From NCBI GenBank assembly GCA_002205965.3, contig NADL03000082.1:62001-126000 (forward strand): DNA of 64,000 nt. Direction: 5' to 3'. The translations under genes and the position numbers were made by a program. The stretch's first letter is position 1. The number at the start of each line of letters is the position of its first letter. A model generated the notes under the pieces. That model worked only from the letters and a program-made list of their open reading frames with translations, was not told where the DNA came from and ran no database searches. Below are positions 21,189 through 31,911 of this stretch, piece by piece. The DNA is from Kappaphycus alvarezii (Eukaryota; Rhodophyta; Florideophyceae; Gigartinales; Solieriaceae).

Positions 21189-22427
21189 CTACATCAGGTA
21201 TTTAGTACTTTCTGCTACCTCGAGCCTCGCGATGCCGTTTCGGAATACCTCTCTTAAACCCTCGTAATTCGGGGCTTCATCGAACTCCAATCTTCGAACA
21301 TATTCGAAATAAAGTTTAAACTCCCTACTCAGATTTTCGTATGGTTTCAGTCCGAATAGAACATCTCCTTTGGCCAACATTTTGCTCATTCCATAATTGG
21401 ACCTGGATAAGTTCCTCCAGGGCAGGGTTCCTTCCGAGAGCTCTAGTAAGGAGTACCCAAGACTCTCAAGATCACTTCTCCGTGTTCCAGGCACACCAAG
21501 ATGACTGTCCATAGAACAGTAATCCATTGTTCCCACACATTTACCCTCTTTTGTGAGAGAAATATGCTCCCCTTTGTCATTAAGGTATCTCCTTGCAAGT
21601 CCGAAGTCAATCAAATAGGTTGTCTTCGGATCATCCGCACCCTGGACCAGGTTATCTGGCTTTACATCTGCATGGGCAAAGCCGATTCTGTGTAAGTCTT
21701 CCAATCTCTGTAAAGTTTGAATTCCAACAGAGAGAACAGTCTTCGAAGGAAGCCTTCCATTTGGTGCTGTCCCCATAAAGGACCGGAGGGATCTCCCGAG
21801 CTTTTGCAGAATCAAAACTTGGTTCTGATCCGAAAGTGTGCCGAAGAATATACGTTTCGCGAAGCCGACCAAGGTCTTTGATTTCTGTCTCAATTCGTTG
21901 TAAACCCTATTCTCAACTTCCAATGTATTTGCAACATTTTTGGGTCCTAGGGCTGCCGGGCCTTCAACCTTTACTGCAACTTCTTCTCCCGTAGCCAAGT
22001 CCCTTGCTTCGTACACTGCACCAAAACCTCCTGATCCGAGTTTATTCCCGAGTCTCCAACGACGATAAATGACTTCAGGAATGGGATAGAAGGGGTTCCA
22101 GTGGACGTGTTGGAAACCGTTCAGGGCCGAAGCTAATGGATGTTTGCGTGTCGTTGTCCTCTTTCGGATCCTATCACTTCCGAACTTCTGAAATAGACGC
22201 CAGTAGGGAAGTGCCGGTTTGCGCTCTCCTTGCTTCAAACCGAACTCTTTCAATAGTTGCGAATCAGGCTCATTAGTGCAATCATGATTGAAATTGGGCG
22301 GGAGATTTCGATTTCCATCGTCATGGACTTTTTCCGAATTCCCATCGCACTGCCGAAGCAAATATTTCCGGAGTGGTTGAGGGCGTGGTGTGTTGTCATT
22401 GGTCCTTTGAGAGTTGTAGTGTGACAT
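21189..22427 (-). CDS. Casein kinase 1-like protein kinase
   Basis: An intact 412-residue frame. An unrelated N-terminal extension of about 125 residues precedes the kinase domain. The domain has glycine loop LGSGGFGAVYEA, EEVAVKVE with the ATP-binding Lys, catalytic loop HADVKPDNL, IDFG metal site, and the CK1-type GTMDYCSMDSHLG followed by RRSDLESLGYSLLELSEG, replacing the APE motif as in all CK1 family members. It would phosphorylate Ser/Thr in proteins; the substrate is unknown. The second copy at 56,530-57,771 is very similar and also open, and a third is dead at 3.4-4.3 kb. The start is the first ATG after the conserved promoter block. A gypsy element sits about 220 bases beyond its stop. 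Confidence 0.92.
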   Translation of the reverse strand: MSHYNSQRTNDNTPRPQPLRKYLLRQCDGNSEKVHDDGNRNLPPNFNHDCTNEPDSQLLKEFGLKQGERKPALPYWRLFQKFGSDRIRKRTTTRKHPLASALNGFQHVHWNPFYPIPEVIYRRWRLGNKLGSGGFGAVYEARDLATGEEVAVKVEGPAALGPKNVANTLEVENRVYNELRQKSKTLVGFAKRIFFGTLSDQNQVLILQKLGRSLRSFMGTAPNGRLPSKTVLSVGIQTLQRLEDLHRIGFAHADVKPDNLVQGADDPKTTYLIDFGLARRYLNDKGEHISLTKEGKCVGTMDYCSMDSHLGVPGTRRSDLESLGYSLLELSEGTLPWRNLSRSNYGMSKMLAKGDVLFGLKPYENLSREFKLYFEYVRRLEFDEAPNYEGLREVFRNGIARLEVAESTKYLM

Positions 22428-22552
22428 GATGAGAAGGAGATTACTAGCTACTTGATGACTATCTGATATTCATTCGATATCGAGTAGTCATACTCCAGGG
22501 TGCAAGGGAATGAAGCTCTGATATAGCGCACTTGAGTTCCCAACTGAATGTG

Positions 22553-22669
22553 TGTGACAAACACATGTGCATTAACGACGGAATATGTGTGACAAGCGCA
22601 TATGCTTTTGCGGGGGAATAATTGTGGTAAACACATGTGATGGAGTAATGCATGTGACAAACACGTGTG
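22553..22669 (-). promoter_or_regulatory. Four spaced copies of a 17-bp promoter element
   Basis: On the minus strand, four matches to CACAYGYGYTTRTCACA lie at 22,553-22,569, 22,588-22,604, 22,623-22,639 and 22,653-22,669, with start-to-start steps of 35, 35 and 30. The array sits about 125-240 bases upstream of the kinase ATG and between it and the divergent small ORF. The same order and spacing recur at 56,289-56,405. CACATG/CACGTG cores resemble bHLH or bZIP sites. Confidence 0.8.
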
Positions 22670-22794
22670 AAGGGTTGCCAAACGTGCGAACTCACCCTAA
22701 ATCCCCTAATCTGTAATTTTTCATCCATAAAACAGATACCGGTTTACTTCGAAGGGAAATCTACAAGTTCCTTTCTTATGAATCTGGTAAAGGT

Positions 22795-22992
22795 TTGATT
22801 TTGGAATGCTTCGAAAGATGCGATATTCTTTCATTTAAAGCCGAGAGCTTTATGCTGGTGGTTACTCAGGCGTCAACACATGGCCATAGTTTAGTAACCC
22901 AAGGCTCGATTACCAAATGTCCACTTAAAGACCTGAACTCTCCGCGAATTTATGAAATTCTATTTCAAATAGATTCGCTTCGCCTTTACTGA
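22795..22992 (+). CDS. Small hypothetical ORF divergent from CK1
   Basis: The conserved part reads KGLILECFER...LSFKAESFMLVVTQ...HGHSL and ends DLNSPRIYEILFQID then a stop. The copy at 55,846-56,064 keeps the same frame, a 3-base in-frame length difference and a stop at almost the same codon. That hints at coding, but amino acid changes are frequent and near the start a one-base difference moves the ATG out of frame here. Function is unknown. It shares an upstream region with the kinase gene. Confidence 0.35.
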   Translation: MILECFERCDILSFKAESFMLVVTQASTHGHSLVTQGSITKCPLKDLNSPRIYEILFQIDSLRLY

Positions 22993-23980
22993 TATTTCAC
23001 CTTATGATCCACACACAGTAACATAACTCAATTGCGATCCGAAAAACTGAGTAAAGCCAACCCCATTTAAACCACACATTCCTGTTATCAGGAAATTAAG
23101 TAAACCATCCCATTTAACCCACACATTCCCAACAATCACGTAAGCCACCCAAACATTCCACCCTCGCTAAAAATGAATGGGAAGCTTTGCAGTGGTCGTA
23201 TCTGTAGTAGGAGCGGAGAACACGAATTAGTCCTGTAAAGTAACTACTTTTTAAGAGCTCGACTCTAAAAAACTTCATTCCTCGTTGTGCAGGCAATCCC
23301 TCGACATCGCTGTACCACATGTTTTTCTGCGGCTTAAGCTACTTTGCCATTAAAGTAAGCCACCACGACTGTTCCCCATATGTTCATGAGTCAGTAAAAG
23401 ACTCTCTCTCTGTTCCGCTGCCGTTTTGTGCGGGAGTATTATCCTATTGCAAAATTAAAACGAAAGAAAAGATGGGTCTTACTCAAGCTGAAATCAAAGT
23501 GGGACGGGCTATTGATGCTGCTGCAATCTATCAGAACCTCAGTATCAAACGCATTGTTTCAGAGAAAAGTGAACATTCGAGATCAAAAACTGCACCGTAT
23601 GGCAATGATATACTTTTTGCTGTAACAGAATGTTGGATTTGTGGAGAGGGAGCGGGGCTTTGTTAGAATAGTTTTAAACATACCAGGAATACAGTATTGT
23701 CGAAACGAATGTACCTCCCAAAGTGAGCACCCAACCCTTGCCCGTAATTCCCCCGTACATGGAGCAAACCGGTACAAGTTTCGTCGATTGATAGCAATCG
23801 CAGCACATCTCTCAACACTTCTTCTCCCCGACGATCGCCTTCTGTTCCATAACGGGGGAGTGTTTTGGTGCTTTACTCTTAAAATAAACACTCTTGGACG
23901 ATGTATTCGATCTATCCTGAAGTTTCCCTGTTCACGACCTCCTCGCTCGGGCTTCCGATGCTTCACCTCGTGCCATGGTT
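22993..23980. other. Duplicated flank with short conserved frames
   Basis: Bases 23,420-23,570 encode a CAGVLSYCKI...TQAEIKVGRAIDAAAI segment that recurs on the minus strand at 54,930-55,069 with similar residues. I do not recognise it, and no start, intron or complete gene is visible. Bases 23,750-23,975 recur in reverse at 51,430-51,660. Confidence 0.4.
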
Positions 23981-23982
23981 GT

Positions 23983-25144
23983 TGATGTGCCCTAAACTTG
24001 CACCCGAAAAAGATCTAGAAGAGGACCAAATTCCATTACAGTATCGGGTTTTGCGAGATATTTTTACTGTGTCTGAATTTGCAAGATATTTTTAATTTCG
24101 ATGAGTGTGGCAAATTCATGGGTTGATTTTTTTAAGACACGCTGTCATTAAGAGATGTCCGTGCATGTCCAGGTCCTAGGTGATATTAAGAGTGACTCTG
24201 AAAGGCCTATATAATTACCACATTAATTCGCAACCCTAGTGTCTATCCGACCAAGCACTGTCTTCATATGAGGCACGCTTTTTCCTCATATGAGGACAAT
24301 TTCCGTTACATTTTGGAAAGGTAAATGTTTTGGAAGCCCGAAATTTTTACTGGAAAAAAGGTTTTTTATGTTTAGATACAGTACAGTAATTTTTACTGTA
24401 CATGCGCCCTCGTTTCTGAAACCCCCCACGATAATACGAACTATTTTACCTTCCAAAATGAAGTCGTTTTCACAACTTCTTGCGAAGAGCGGAAGCTGGT
24501 GAGGAAAAACTGCTCTATCCTTCACCGAGGTCAACAATCTTGAAAAGTTTGTTTTGATCGGCCACCTACACACATGAACTAATGCGGAGGGTCAAGAAAT
24601 GCGCTGAGGTAAAAGAATTTTGTATTGAAAAAATAGTGCCAAAAGTAGTCCTCATATGAGGACAACGGTCCAATAGACACTAGCCGATGAGTGGTGGGTT
24701 CGGGCATCACCTAGATATTTGCCTTGAGAAAATTTCTTCTAATAGTCTCTCTGGTTCACAAAAATCCCTTGAATGTATTTTATGGTTATTGTTACGTTTG
24801 TTTGAGACTTTAAGGGTAGCCAAAAATCTATTAAAGCCGATTAAACTTCTTCCTTGTGCAGAAGTGAAGCAAGTTGGCAGACAAATACAACTCAAGTCCC
24901 GAGTAGTAGGAAGTTGAAAGGCAACTTCAGACCCAAGAACTATTTTCCTTACGCTTGCCACAGAGCATCAGTGATAGACCCTGTCCCAAATATATATTTC
25001 CTTTTATTCCTCTCAACTATCATCCTTATCTACCCCTTTTTGTTCGTTTAACTATACCACTGTAGCACTATTGTCGCTTGCGACACCTCCTTCTTGGTTT
25101 AATTGGTTCTGAGCATCCCTTCTCCCGACGACTTACCCCGATCA
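23983..25144 (+). repeat. Solo LTR (short type) carrying a nested MITE
   Basis: It starts TGATGTGC and ends GATCA. GTTGT precedes (23,978-23,982) and follows (25,145-25,149), a 5-bp target-site duplication proving the borders. Removing the 442-bp insert at 24,239-24,680 plus one TA leaves 718 bp, the same size as the gypsy LTRs. It is a product of LTR-LTR recombination. Confidence 0.9.
24239..24680. mobile_element. MITE-like element with TA target duplication
   Basis: Inserted in the LTR between CAACCC and GCCGATG. The ends are inverted repeats (GTGTCTATCCGACC and, reversed, GTGTCTATTGGACC) flanked by TA on both sides (24,237-24,238 and 24,681-24,682). Subterminal CATATGAGG palindromes occur near both ends. 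No coding capacity; TA duplication suggests mobilisation by a Tc1/mariner-type transposase. Confidence 0.8.
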
Positions 25145-25149
25145 GTTGT

Positions 25150-26735
25150 CCGCACTAGTTCACTACTGCATTTCACACCGCATAACACCACCTAACCCTC
25201 AGTTCTCACTTCTTCCGGTTATACGCTTGTTACTGCAAAACTCGCCCGTTACGCAAATTCCTGTTCCCTTCAACATGTTATTCATTTTTGACCCCTACTT
25301 TTTCAGATGAGTCGTCTTGCCTTTTCTTTCAACAAATAAACCTGCAGTCCTTTTATTTGATCAATAAAAATTCACTGTACTACTCTATTTTCTATTTTGG
25401 TTTGCAGATTTTGGTCCTCCATTTTCAAAAGGAAGTGTTTCGATTCGTAATGCTCTTCGTCTTCCAAACTCAGTCCAGATGTTTTATCCAGCATTTTTTC
25501 AATTATTGCCCTGAATCAATGTAGATTCAGTAAGTCCGCAACATTGGCTCGCATTTTTTTCCGCCGAAAGCAGTGAAAATTCTCAAAGTCATTATCCTAT
25601 TTTAAGTTCCACATCACCGTCGTTGAAGCTACAGCGCTGCCATCAGCCGACCATCAGCTCATCCCCATTTATCCTCAATATGACCAACCTCTGCCCGTCC
25701 TCTACCTTAAACATGCCGTCCAGAGCCTTCCATCCCACTACCAACGTTATGGCCTTGGTGGCCAATATGCCAACTATAATCACGACAACTAAGATTGAGG
25801 GATGGACTGGGAGCTCGTTTGAAAGTAGATCCGTCGTCATTTTTCGAGGAGGCGGAGGAGGCAGAGAAGGAGGTACAAGAACCGGAGATCGCTGAGGTTT
25901 ATGTGCTGAGATCGGAAGATGAGGTGGAATGAATAAACCAACGGGAGCCTCTGGTCTACATTCGTGGGAGATCTGCTATGGAGGACGGATAATGAGAAGG
26001 TAATCGTAATTTTGGACTCCTTTGATGGTGAAAAGGAGTAAGTTGAAGGTCGTGAAGGGGAGTTAGAAGAGCTGATTATCTTCGAGGAGGCTATATATTT
26101 CATTCCGGGTTGTTTGACGGGATTTATACGAACAACATTTGGGATATGAATATTTGGGGTATGTTTGGCTCTGAGCTCTGATATAAAGACTTTGAGGAGG
26201 AAATACATATACTTCTCCATAAAGTATATATTGTTAGTCTTTCTCATCCACAAGAGTCCCGTAAATGCATTTTATGGTATTAGGTATGTTTGATTTGGAC
26301 ATCAGGGATAGCCAAAAAGTATACGTAACCTGGGTAAACTGCTTCCTCTAAACGAGTATATCTAAATTGAGAGAAAAATTTCAGTACAGACTCAAATGGT
26401 CCAGAAGTTTTAAGCAAACTTTTATATAGCAAGAGCAATTTATTTAACGCTAGTCCTTAAGCATATGTGGTAGACTTTGGCCCTTTAGTACAAACTTGTA
26501 GACCACTGGGCCCCCTTCTTTATTCATTCATTTCCATTCCGACAACCACACTTTGGTGGCATAAATATTGCTTGAAACGCCCCCGTGTTGGAATCAGTGG
26601 GTCTATAAAAAGTACGAACAAATTCTTCAAGAGATTTATCTCCAACAATAACAACTTTATAAAGCCCACCAGTACTTTTTCGGTTGTTTTCTTTTGACAA
26701 CAATCTTCTCTTCCCCCAGGCCCAGGGGTACATCC
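25150..26735 (+). repeat. Decayed LTR (acidic-ORF type)
   Basis: Bases 25,410-25,460 match the U3 block GGTCCTCC...CGTAATGCTC of other copies. An acidic ORF relic follows, and 26,250-26,730 is a recognisable core promoter and R-U5, including the GTAACCTGGGTAAACTGCTTCCTC region and CTTCTCTTCCCCC near the end. Borders are uncertain. Confidence 0.55.
25680..26186 (+). pseudogene. LTR-encoded acidic protein relic
   Basis: ATG at 25,680 opens MTNLCPSSTLNMPSR, then TTNVMALVANMPT, the family N-terminal block. The Glu-rich middle is scattered over frames. A C-terminal remnant (FEEAIYFIPGCL...FGIxIFGV, about 26,080-26,180) aligns with the FADICGDCLDSMDILEE end of the 52.2 kb gene. Confidence 0.5.
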
Positions 26736-26799
26736 GAAATATGGATTATCAAATTCAACCTTGTCCTCTGCAAACGGTTATTCTCTGTAATATCTCGCA

Positions 26800-27600
26800 A
26801 TCGTATCGCTATGAATTTGGCTCGCGGTAATGTCGGTAATCATGCGACTACACCCCGTACTGCGGTTTGTCTACCGTGCCCCTAAGACACTTTTTGTTTC
26901 AGAAGGGTAACCTAACTTGCCAGAGAAAGTGCTCACGGGGATGCTGTGCACGATTTCGTTTCTTAAGCATCCTGATCGTTACTATCGATATTTTGAGGCT
27001 CTTTTTGATAAAAAAGCACGGTTTCCCCAGAACAGATGAGCATAGCCATTATAAACTTTCATACCAGCTGCAACCTCCTACCAATCCTTGGAGATGAGAT
27101 CGCTGGTTCTACCGAGGGATTAAAATAGGGATCCTCTCCAGCTAACTCAGGTTTAAATCCTCACCAACAGGTAGAATTGCAAAGATTTATATGCTCACAG
27201 GGTACTTTCGGGTTTTGACAGCTTTTACGTGACTCGCTAATGTTTTGGAAACTCGAAAAGCGTGCGCTATTCTCCTCTTTTGGGTTTCAGGAGCGTCACT
27301 TATTCCAAGGGTGAGAAAATATATGCCACTAACGGCAATCTACGTTGGTAGAACGATGCACAGATTGGTCTGTAGCTAATTCATGAAGCTAATACCTCAA
27401 TAGGCGGCAGATTCACCCCAATCCCTTCAAATACATATCACAACCAACTAAAATACTGGTACAGTTGTAAACAGAATCTTGGAAGAGGTTGGGTTGTTTC
27501 GCTCTTGGGATATTAAATAGATCTATCCTAAATACCGCTTTCCAGACAACCAAAATCCACTAAAAAAGGTTATGCTGACACAATAATGAAGGAGTAACTT
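26800..27600 (+). pseudogene. Non-LTR reverse transcriptase relic, second copy
   Basis: In shifting frames it repeats the 1.2-1.75 kb relic: GSSPANSGLNP at about 27,130, then the GF...SL.FW segment, the AQIGL-like remnant of the RLVG block near 27,355, and a strongly decayed motif A (about 27,520). Stops are in every frame. Confidence 0.6.
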
Positions 27601-27849
27601 CCAAAGAGTAGTTGGTGAGTACGGCAGTAATCTAGTGTATGTTTATTTGATTGTCTATCATAAGTACGCTTTTATATGTGCATTAAATAGTTTTCTCTGA
27701 AAGCAGTGAGACTGTCTCTCTCAGAGTTATACTTTCGGGTCCCATGTTGCTACGTAAACGAGCCCGCATTCCTATAGATAGACCGTGACACAATCAGAAG
27801 CGTCTTTGAGACTCAGAAAACTAGAAAAAATTATGAACCTCTTCTTCGA

Positions 27850-28210
27850 CCTGGTGCCTCATTCCATAATCCTCAACAAACAGGACCCTTTTAGCTCAGA
27901 AAAAAACATTTAAGTGTATTTTTCAACATTTTACTTTAGCTCTGGCTCCATGATGACAGGAATTTTGTGACTTGCCAAGAGAAGATCGCCAAACCGGTCG
28001 AGTTTCTTCGCTTAGTGTATTATAAATGTCGAGGGCTGCACCTTTCGTTGTCTAAGTGCACTTTCTCGAATCCCATGGTCACTCCAGGTCCATTAAAAGG
28101 TCTCTACCCAGACAAAAGCAGGCGAAAGAAATACAGGGGAAATGGGGAAGGTCTTTAGCAGGTAATCTGTTGGATACACAATAAACTTATATGGTAGAAA
28201 GTAGTTCTGT
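27850..28210 (+). pseudogene. Possible gypsy RT thumb fragment
   Basis: VEFLRLVYYKCRGLHLSLSK followed by CTF resembles the segment after the YIDD block of gypsy RTs (H...V...C....L.L...KC.F). It is short and unconfirmed, but its position directly upstream of an ORF3 relic supports the reading. Confidence 0.35.
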
Positions 28211-28600
28211 TTGAACGCTCCTTTGGCATTGCAGCGCAGATCTGAGTACTCTAGTTCTTTTTTGGCGCTACTACTGTTTATTATTAAGGTTCATTTTTTC
28301 CTTAATATCGGAATGTTAGCCGATGTCAGTCCAGAGTTTACAGAAGCCATGTACCGCTACGTTGAGGTACTTTACGTCGTAGTTCCACTTTTGTTACTGT
28401 CGCTTACATACTTCCTCGTAGTTCTAAATGAATTTTTGTTTCGCGAAACCCAAATACGCATTGACATTTAAGGTTATGACCTGGCTCCATACCTAGAATC
28501 TTGTTTAGTCCCATATTTGTTATTGGATCCATACGTTTCGCACCAGCAGAACAGGAGCGCAGAGGATGTCAAAGATCAGTCTGAGGAAGTAATGAAGGCC
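28211..28600 (+). pseudogene. Relic of the gypsy extra ORF (unknown domain)
   Basis: LLFIIKVHFF...SPEFTEAMYRY (about 28,270-28,360) aligns with LLIRVLFSF...GPEFVEVIYHY of the 19.2-kb ORF. GYDLAPYLESCLVPYL (about 28,470-28,520) aligns with GYSLPPDMEYRLVPIL at the matching distance. The frame changes between the blocks. Only one domain copy is visible. Confidence 0.55.
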
Positions 28601-28719
28601 CGGAGTGGTTTTTGAAGCCTCCTATCCTGCGACAAGAGGCCGCAGCTGCTCCAATAGGGAGTAATTTGACGTCAAAAGAACGGCCTAAGGTGAGACTGAA
28701 CGTCCATCAGAAGAATATT

Positions 28720-29460
28720 TCATTCCTGCATCCCAAGCCACACTTTACAACTACAAACACTATTCCTACGTGTTCGAGTCCGCGAAGATGCAGTACCATC
28801 GCTTCCTTGACAATCTCTGACATTCTTTGGAGACATAGCCGGATGTGCCGAGTCTGCAACATAATACTGCATCTCTACAACTATTTCTTCATCTTCCGCA
28901 ACCTCCTCTTCCTGGGGTGCGCTAATTTCTCCTCGATCCCTTGTTTCACTACCAGCATTCCCAGACCTATCATAGGCATTACTACCATTTTTGCTTGTCC
29001 GTCTACTATTGCTTCCTGAACAGCTAAGATCCTCTAACACTTTAGCCCCATGCCACACTTTGAAGCTGTTCTTCCTAAGCCAATCGTTTGTGCGAAGACA
29101 CAGGGTTACATGGCATAGTCGAAATTTGTAAGAAAATCGCTGCCCGGACCAATAGTGTCTGTCTGGACCGCACAGGGCACAAAACAGGATCTGATTCTCT
29201 TTATTAAGAGCATTGCCTGTAGAAAAAGCCTAAGACGAACACCATCTGTCCCCTTGAACCACAAAATCTTCTTCAGCTTTCTGTTCCCCGCTAGCTAAAT
29301 GAGTCTCTGCATTTCCCCATTTTTTCAGTACCTCCTCCGCCTTTTCCTTCTCTCCATCACTCACTAGATTCTCTGCATCTTACAGAACCTCACACCCAGA
29401 ACCATTCATGAACCTTTTCCTACTTCTCTCGAAAGCTTTTGTAGTGATATAAAGGTTTCA
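28720..29460 (-). pseudogene. Zinc-ribbon-like fragment, perhaps transposase
   Basis: A minus-strand frame has FCALCGPDRHYWSGQRF, then RLCHVTLC and, about 15 residues later, FKVWH. This C..C...C..C...LC...WH layout resembles the C-terminal cysteine domain of piggyBac-type transposases, but a Cys expected before FKVWH is Ser and no catalytic core is seen. An acidic tail follows (28,720-28,960). Confidence 0.3.
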
Positions 29461-29793
29461 TCTGTCCAAAAATTCTTCTCTCTGTAATATTTGGTAACCG
29501 ATGAAGGCGTTCACTACCATCTATTTCAATACCTGTGAATACAACCTTTTGCTCCTATTTCAATTTTGATGAAGGGAAACGTAAGAGAGCTTCTTGCTGA
29601 GCTGCACCATCAACTCCACATTTGCTTTTGGAATAAAAGCTTTGTGCGGTGTGTTTCAACAGCTTTTAAGGCAGAAAGAAGCCCCCATGTCATACATGGG
29701 TGTCAATAGACTTCCAAAACAGTAATCTAGCATTGATGTTCTCCTTTTGTGGGGAAATGACAAAAGATAGAATCTTGGGATTGTAGCTGTTTG

Positions 29794-30229
29794 TGCTAGT
29801 GTAATTTCACTTCTTTGCCTTTTTCTGACAGCCGACAACTCACAAAGAGGCTTACAGTTATTACTGTACTTTACCCTTCAACCTAGAACATTGCCGTTAT
29901 GTTTATGCACTTTACAGTGCTGTAGCTTGAGCTGATCTACTTTAGATCAGCTCAAGCAAGTTTAGGGTTAGACACTCACCGTCGTCTATATGTCTTCTGG
30001 AAACTTCCTTTGATCAACAGAAAGCAGCAGTCGACTCGCCTTGAAGTCGATATAAGCCCCGGTCTCTCTCCATCTTCTACCTGAGTAAAGTTCCTTACCA
30101 CCTTCTCCTCTGTCATCTCTCCATCTCGGTCCCTCACTCTTACTGCCCTTCTCTCTCTATATCTCCTGCTCTCCCGCTTTCTCACTTCTATCTGGCTCCC
30201 TCGCTCGCGTTTTCTTGTTCTGTCTATCA
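29794..30229 (+). repeat. Solo LTR of a Ty1/copia element, 436 bp
   Basis: It starts TGCTAG and ends TGTCTATCA. GTTTG lies on both sides (29,789-29,793 and 30,230-30,234), a 5-bp target-site duplication. It aligns with the 5' LTR at 31,912-32,351. A TATAAGCC box lies near 30,050, followed by a pyrimidine-rich leader. Confidence 0.9.
29926..29958. promoter_or_regulatory. Perfect hairpin in copia LTR
   Basis: GCTTGAGCTGATCT and its exact complement AGATCAGCTCAAGC are separated by 5 bases. The other LTR (about 32,053-32,085) keeps 9 bp of the stem at each end. It may act in RNA processing or as a protein-binding palindrome. Confidence 0.6.
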
Positions 30230-30252
30230 GTTTGCCCAGCTGAATATTGACC

Positions 30253-30605
30253 TCACGCAGCAGTCTTCAGAGAAGCCAAACTACTTTCAAGAATAGTACC
30301 GGGGAACAAAATTACAGAGAAAATTATTCCAGTTTCACCAGCCTCAACATAAGGCGCATATTCTAGCGACATCACTGCAACTTTGTGTAGCAGCTCATTA
30401 AAAGTTACCCTTTTCATTTCTTCCGTTGCAACACGTGATGTAAACCAGTTGTAGTACCAGAGGTCAAACCAGTGCATACTTGACCTCTGATCCTGTCTCT
30501 CTCTATTCCCACCTTCATTATCTCCCTATTCTTCCTCAAGCTCAGCAGAACCTGCCCAGCGTTTGTAGCAATCACTCTGATCTGATCAGCAGCCGACATC
30601 TCCAA
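30253..30605 (-). other. Unrecognised ORF pair, likely broken gene
   Basis: Two overlapping minus-strand frames, 30,414-30,605 (MEMSAADQIRVIATNAGQVL) and 30,253-30,477 (MHWFDLWYYNW...), could be one frameshifted gene of about 120 residues. I recognise no motif. It abuts the dispersed repeat at 30,595-30,780. Confidence 0.25.
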
Positions 30606-30780
30606 TGTGGCCTGCGTGATGGCTGGCCTGAAGTTATCATTTTAGGGAGCGTAGTTTCTTCCCCATTACTGTATCGGTATACACTTTTTGAGTCGATTTT
30701 GGTTGTCTGGAAAACCTTAAGATAGATCGAGTATATCTTCCAACAGTAAAAAGACCCAAATCTCTCCTCTGATTTTTCGA
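30595..30780 (+). repeat. Short dispersed repeat
   Basis: Runs from AATGTGGCCTGC through TTACTGTATCGG, TTTTTGAGTCGATTTTGG and ATCTTCCAACAG. The same unit occurs at 41,250-41,420 (+) and 42,640-42,830 (-), and in shortened form at 3,690-3,810, 43,020-43,065, 51,515-51,575 and 53,655-53,700. Confidence 0.7.
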
Positions 30781-31911
30781 TATGGAAACAGTCTGCATAA
30801 CGTTATCCAAATGTCAGCACTTCGCATCTTACCTTCAGAAAAGACATGAAACTTCCACTTGGTTCTTGAATGAACTCTGTTTCGCTCGGCCTACTCTTGA
30901 ACATGGTCCGGGGTGGGACTTTTCTGGCCTTCAGAACCGCTATTTAAGATTCAAGTGCTTTTCTGATACTCGGAGGAACCAGATACATAAATTTCAACAC
31001 CCCTTCAAACCTATTGTGTCCATGCTCATTTACAGCGACTGTCACCATAACCTTGTCGGCAGGTAGTTTGGTAGCTGCGTCAACATTTTTTCGCAATAAA
31101 TGCCTCTTGTCTATAACAGGGATCGTTCTCTATGACAAAATACTATAAACGGTCAAAGTTCACATTTGGTTACTCCAAATTTCGGGGGGAAGCCTTTTGA
31201 TGGTCTGATTCTAGTAATTAAGCCACATCAGCATCATCAAAATCATCATGATCCTCGCCGTTAGCTGTAAGGTTATTATCATCTTGTAATTAAATTTACT
31301 CTTCTCTCACCTCGCCATACCCTTGCAGGACATCCTCTCGTGTCACAAGCAGGTAGAACATTACAATAAAAAGATGAAACTTTCGCACATCGTTTTACAT
31401 CAGAAACACAGAACTTATTCCGAACTTCGCTAACATCATGATGAAATAATGCTTTCCATACCCTCTATCAGGTGTGGTTATTTCTATTGTTGTTAATATC
31501 TGTGGCTTCTGCTGAAAACTCACAGCTAACAATTATTCTCAAGATCTAAAAGCGATAGAACGTGAGTGTAAATCAGTCTCTAGATAGAATCGAACTGCAG
31601 CAATCTTCGGCCCATTCTTGTGATTCTGTGTGTTTTCTCTATTTGTGCTGTAAATGACATGGTAGAGAACGTTCACGATGAAATATCCATGTGCACTCCC
31701 CAGAAAGCAACCTACTGTCGTTCAGAAAGGCACAGACTTGAATATCTTCAGTCCGCAGTTATTGGGTTCTCCTGGGATCGTTATCCTTGCAACAGAGCAA
31801 ATTCTGGTGACCAAATTTATCAATAAATACAAAACTAGCTCATTTCTGCTGCTCAACTTGTGCAAGGGGATAAGGTTGAAGGAATGAGAGATTAGAGAAA
31901 CAATTCATGAC
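30781..31911. other. Unrecognised spacer
   Basis: No ORF with motif, RNA gene or repeat that I can identify. An A/T-rich stretch with CATCAT runs lies near 31,227. Confidence 0.3.

Larger units (their letters stand above)
20963..23980. repeat. Inverted segmental duplication, left copy, proximal block
   Basis: The reverse complement aligns with 54.9-57.99 kb: the CK1-like gene, its promoter, the small divergent ORF and a further kilobase. At 23.60-23.72 kb it matches 53.76-53.84 kb. In the right copy, extra sequence (53.9-54.86 kb) lies between these blocks. Confidence 0.8.

Noticed and set aside
22459-22728. Overlapping minus-strand frames across the 17-bp array (also 56,230-56,498)
   Set aside because: Their CHT/CVTH repeats are translations of the CACATGTG array, a promoter and not a protein.
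28720-29058. Calling the zinc-ribbon fragment a definite piggyBac transposase
   Set aside because: One expected Cys is replaced and no DDD catalytic core was found; kept only as a low-confidence feature.
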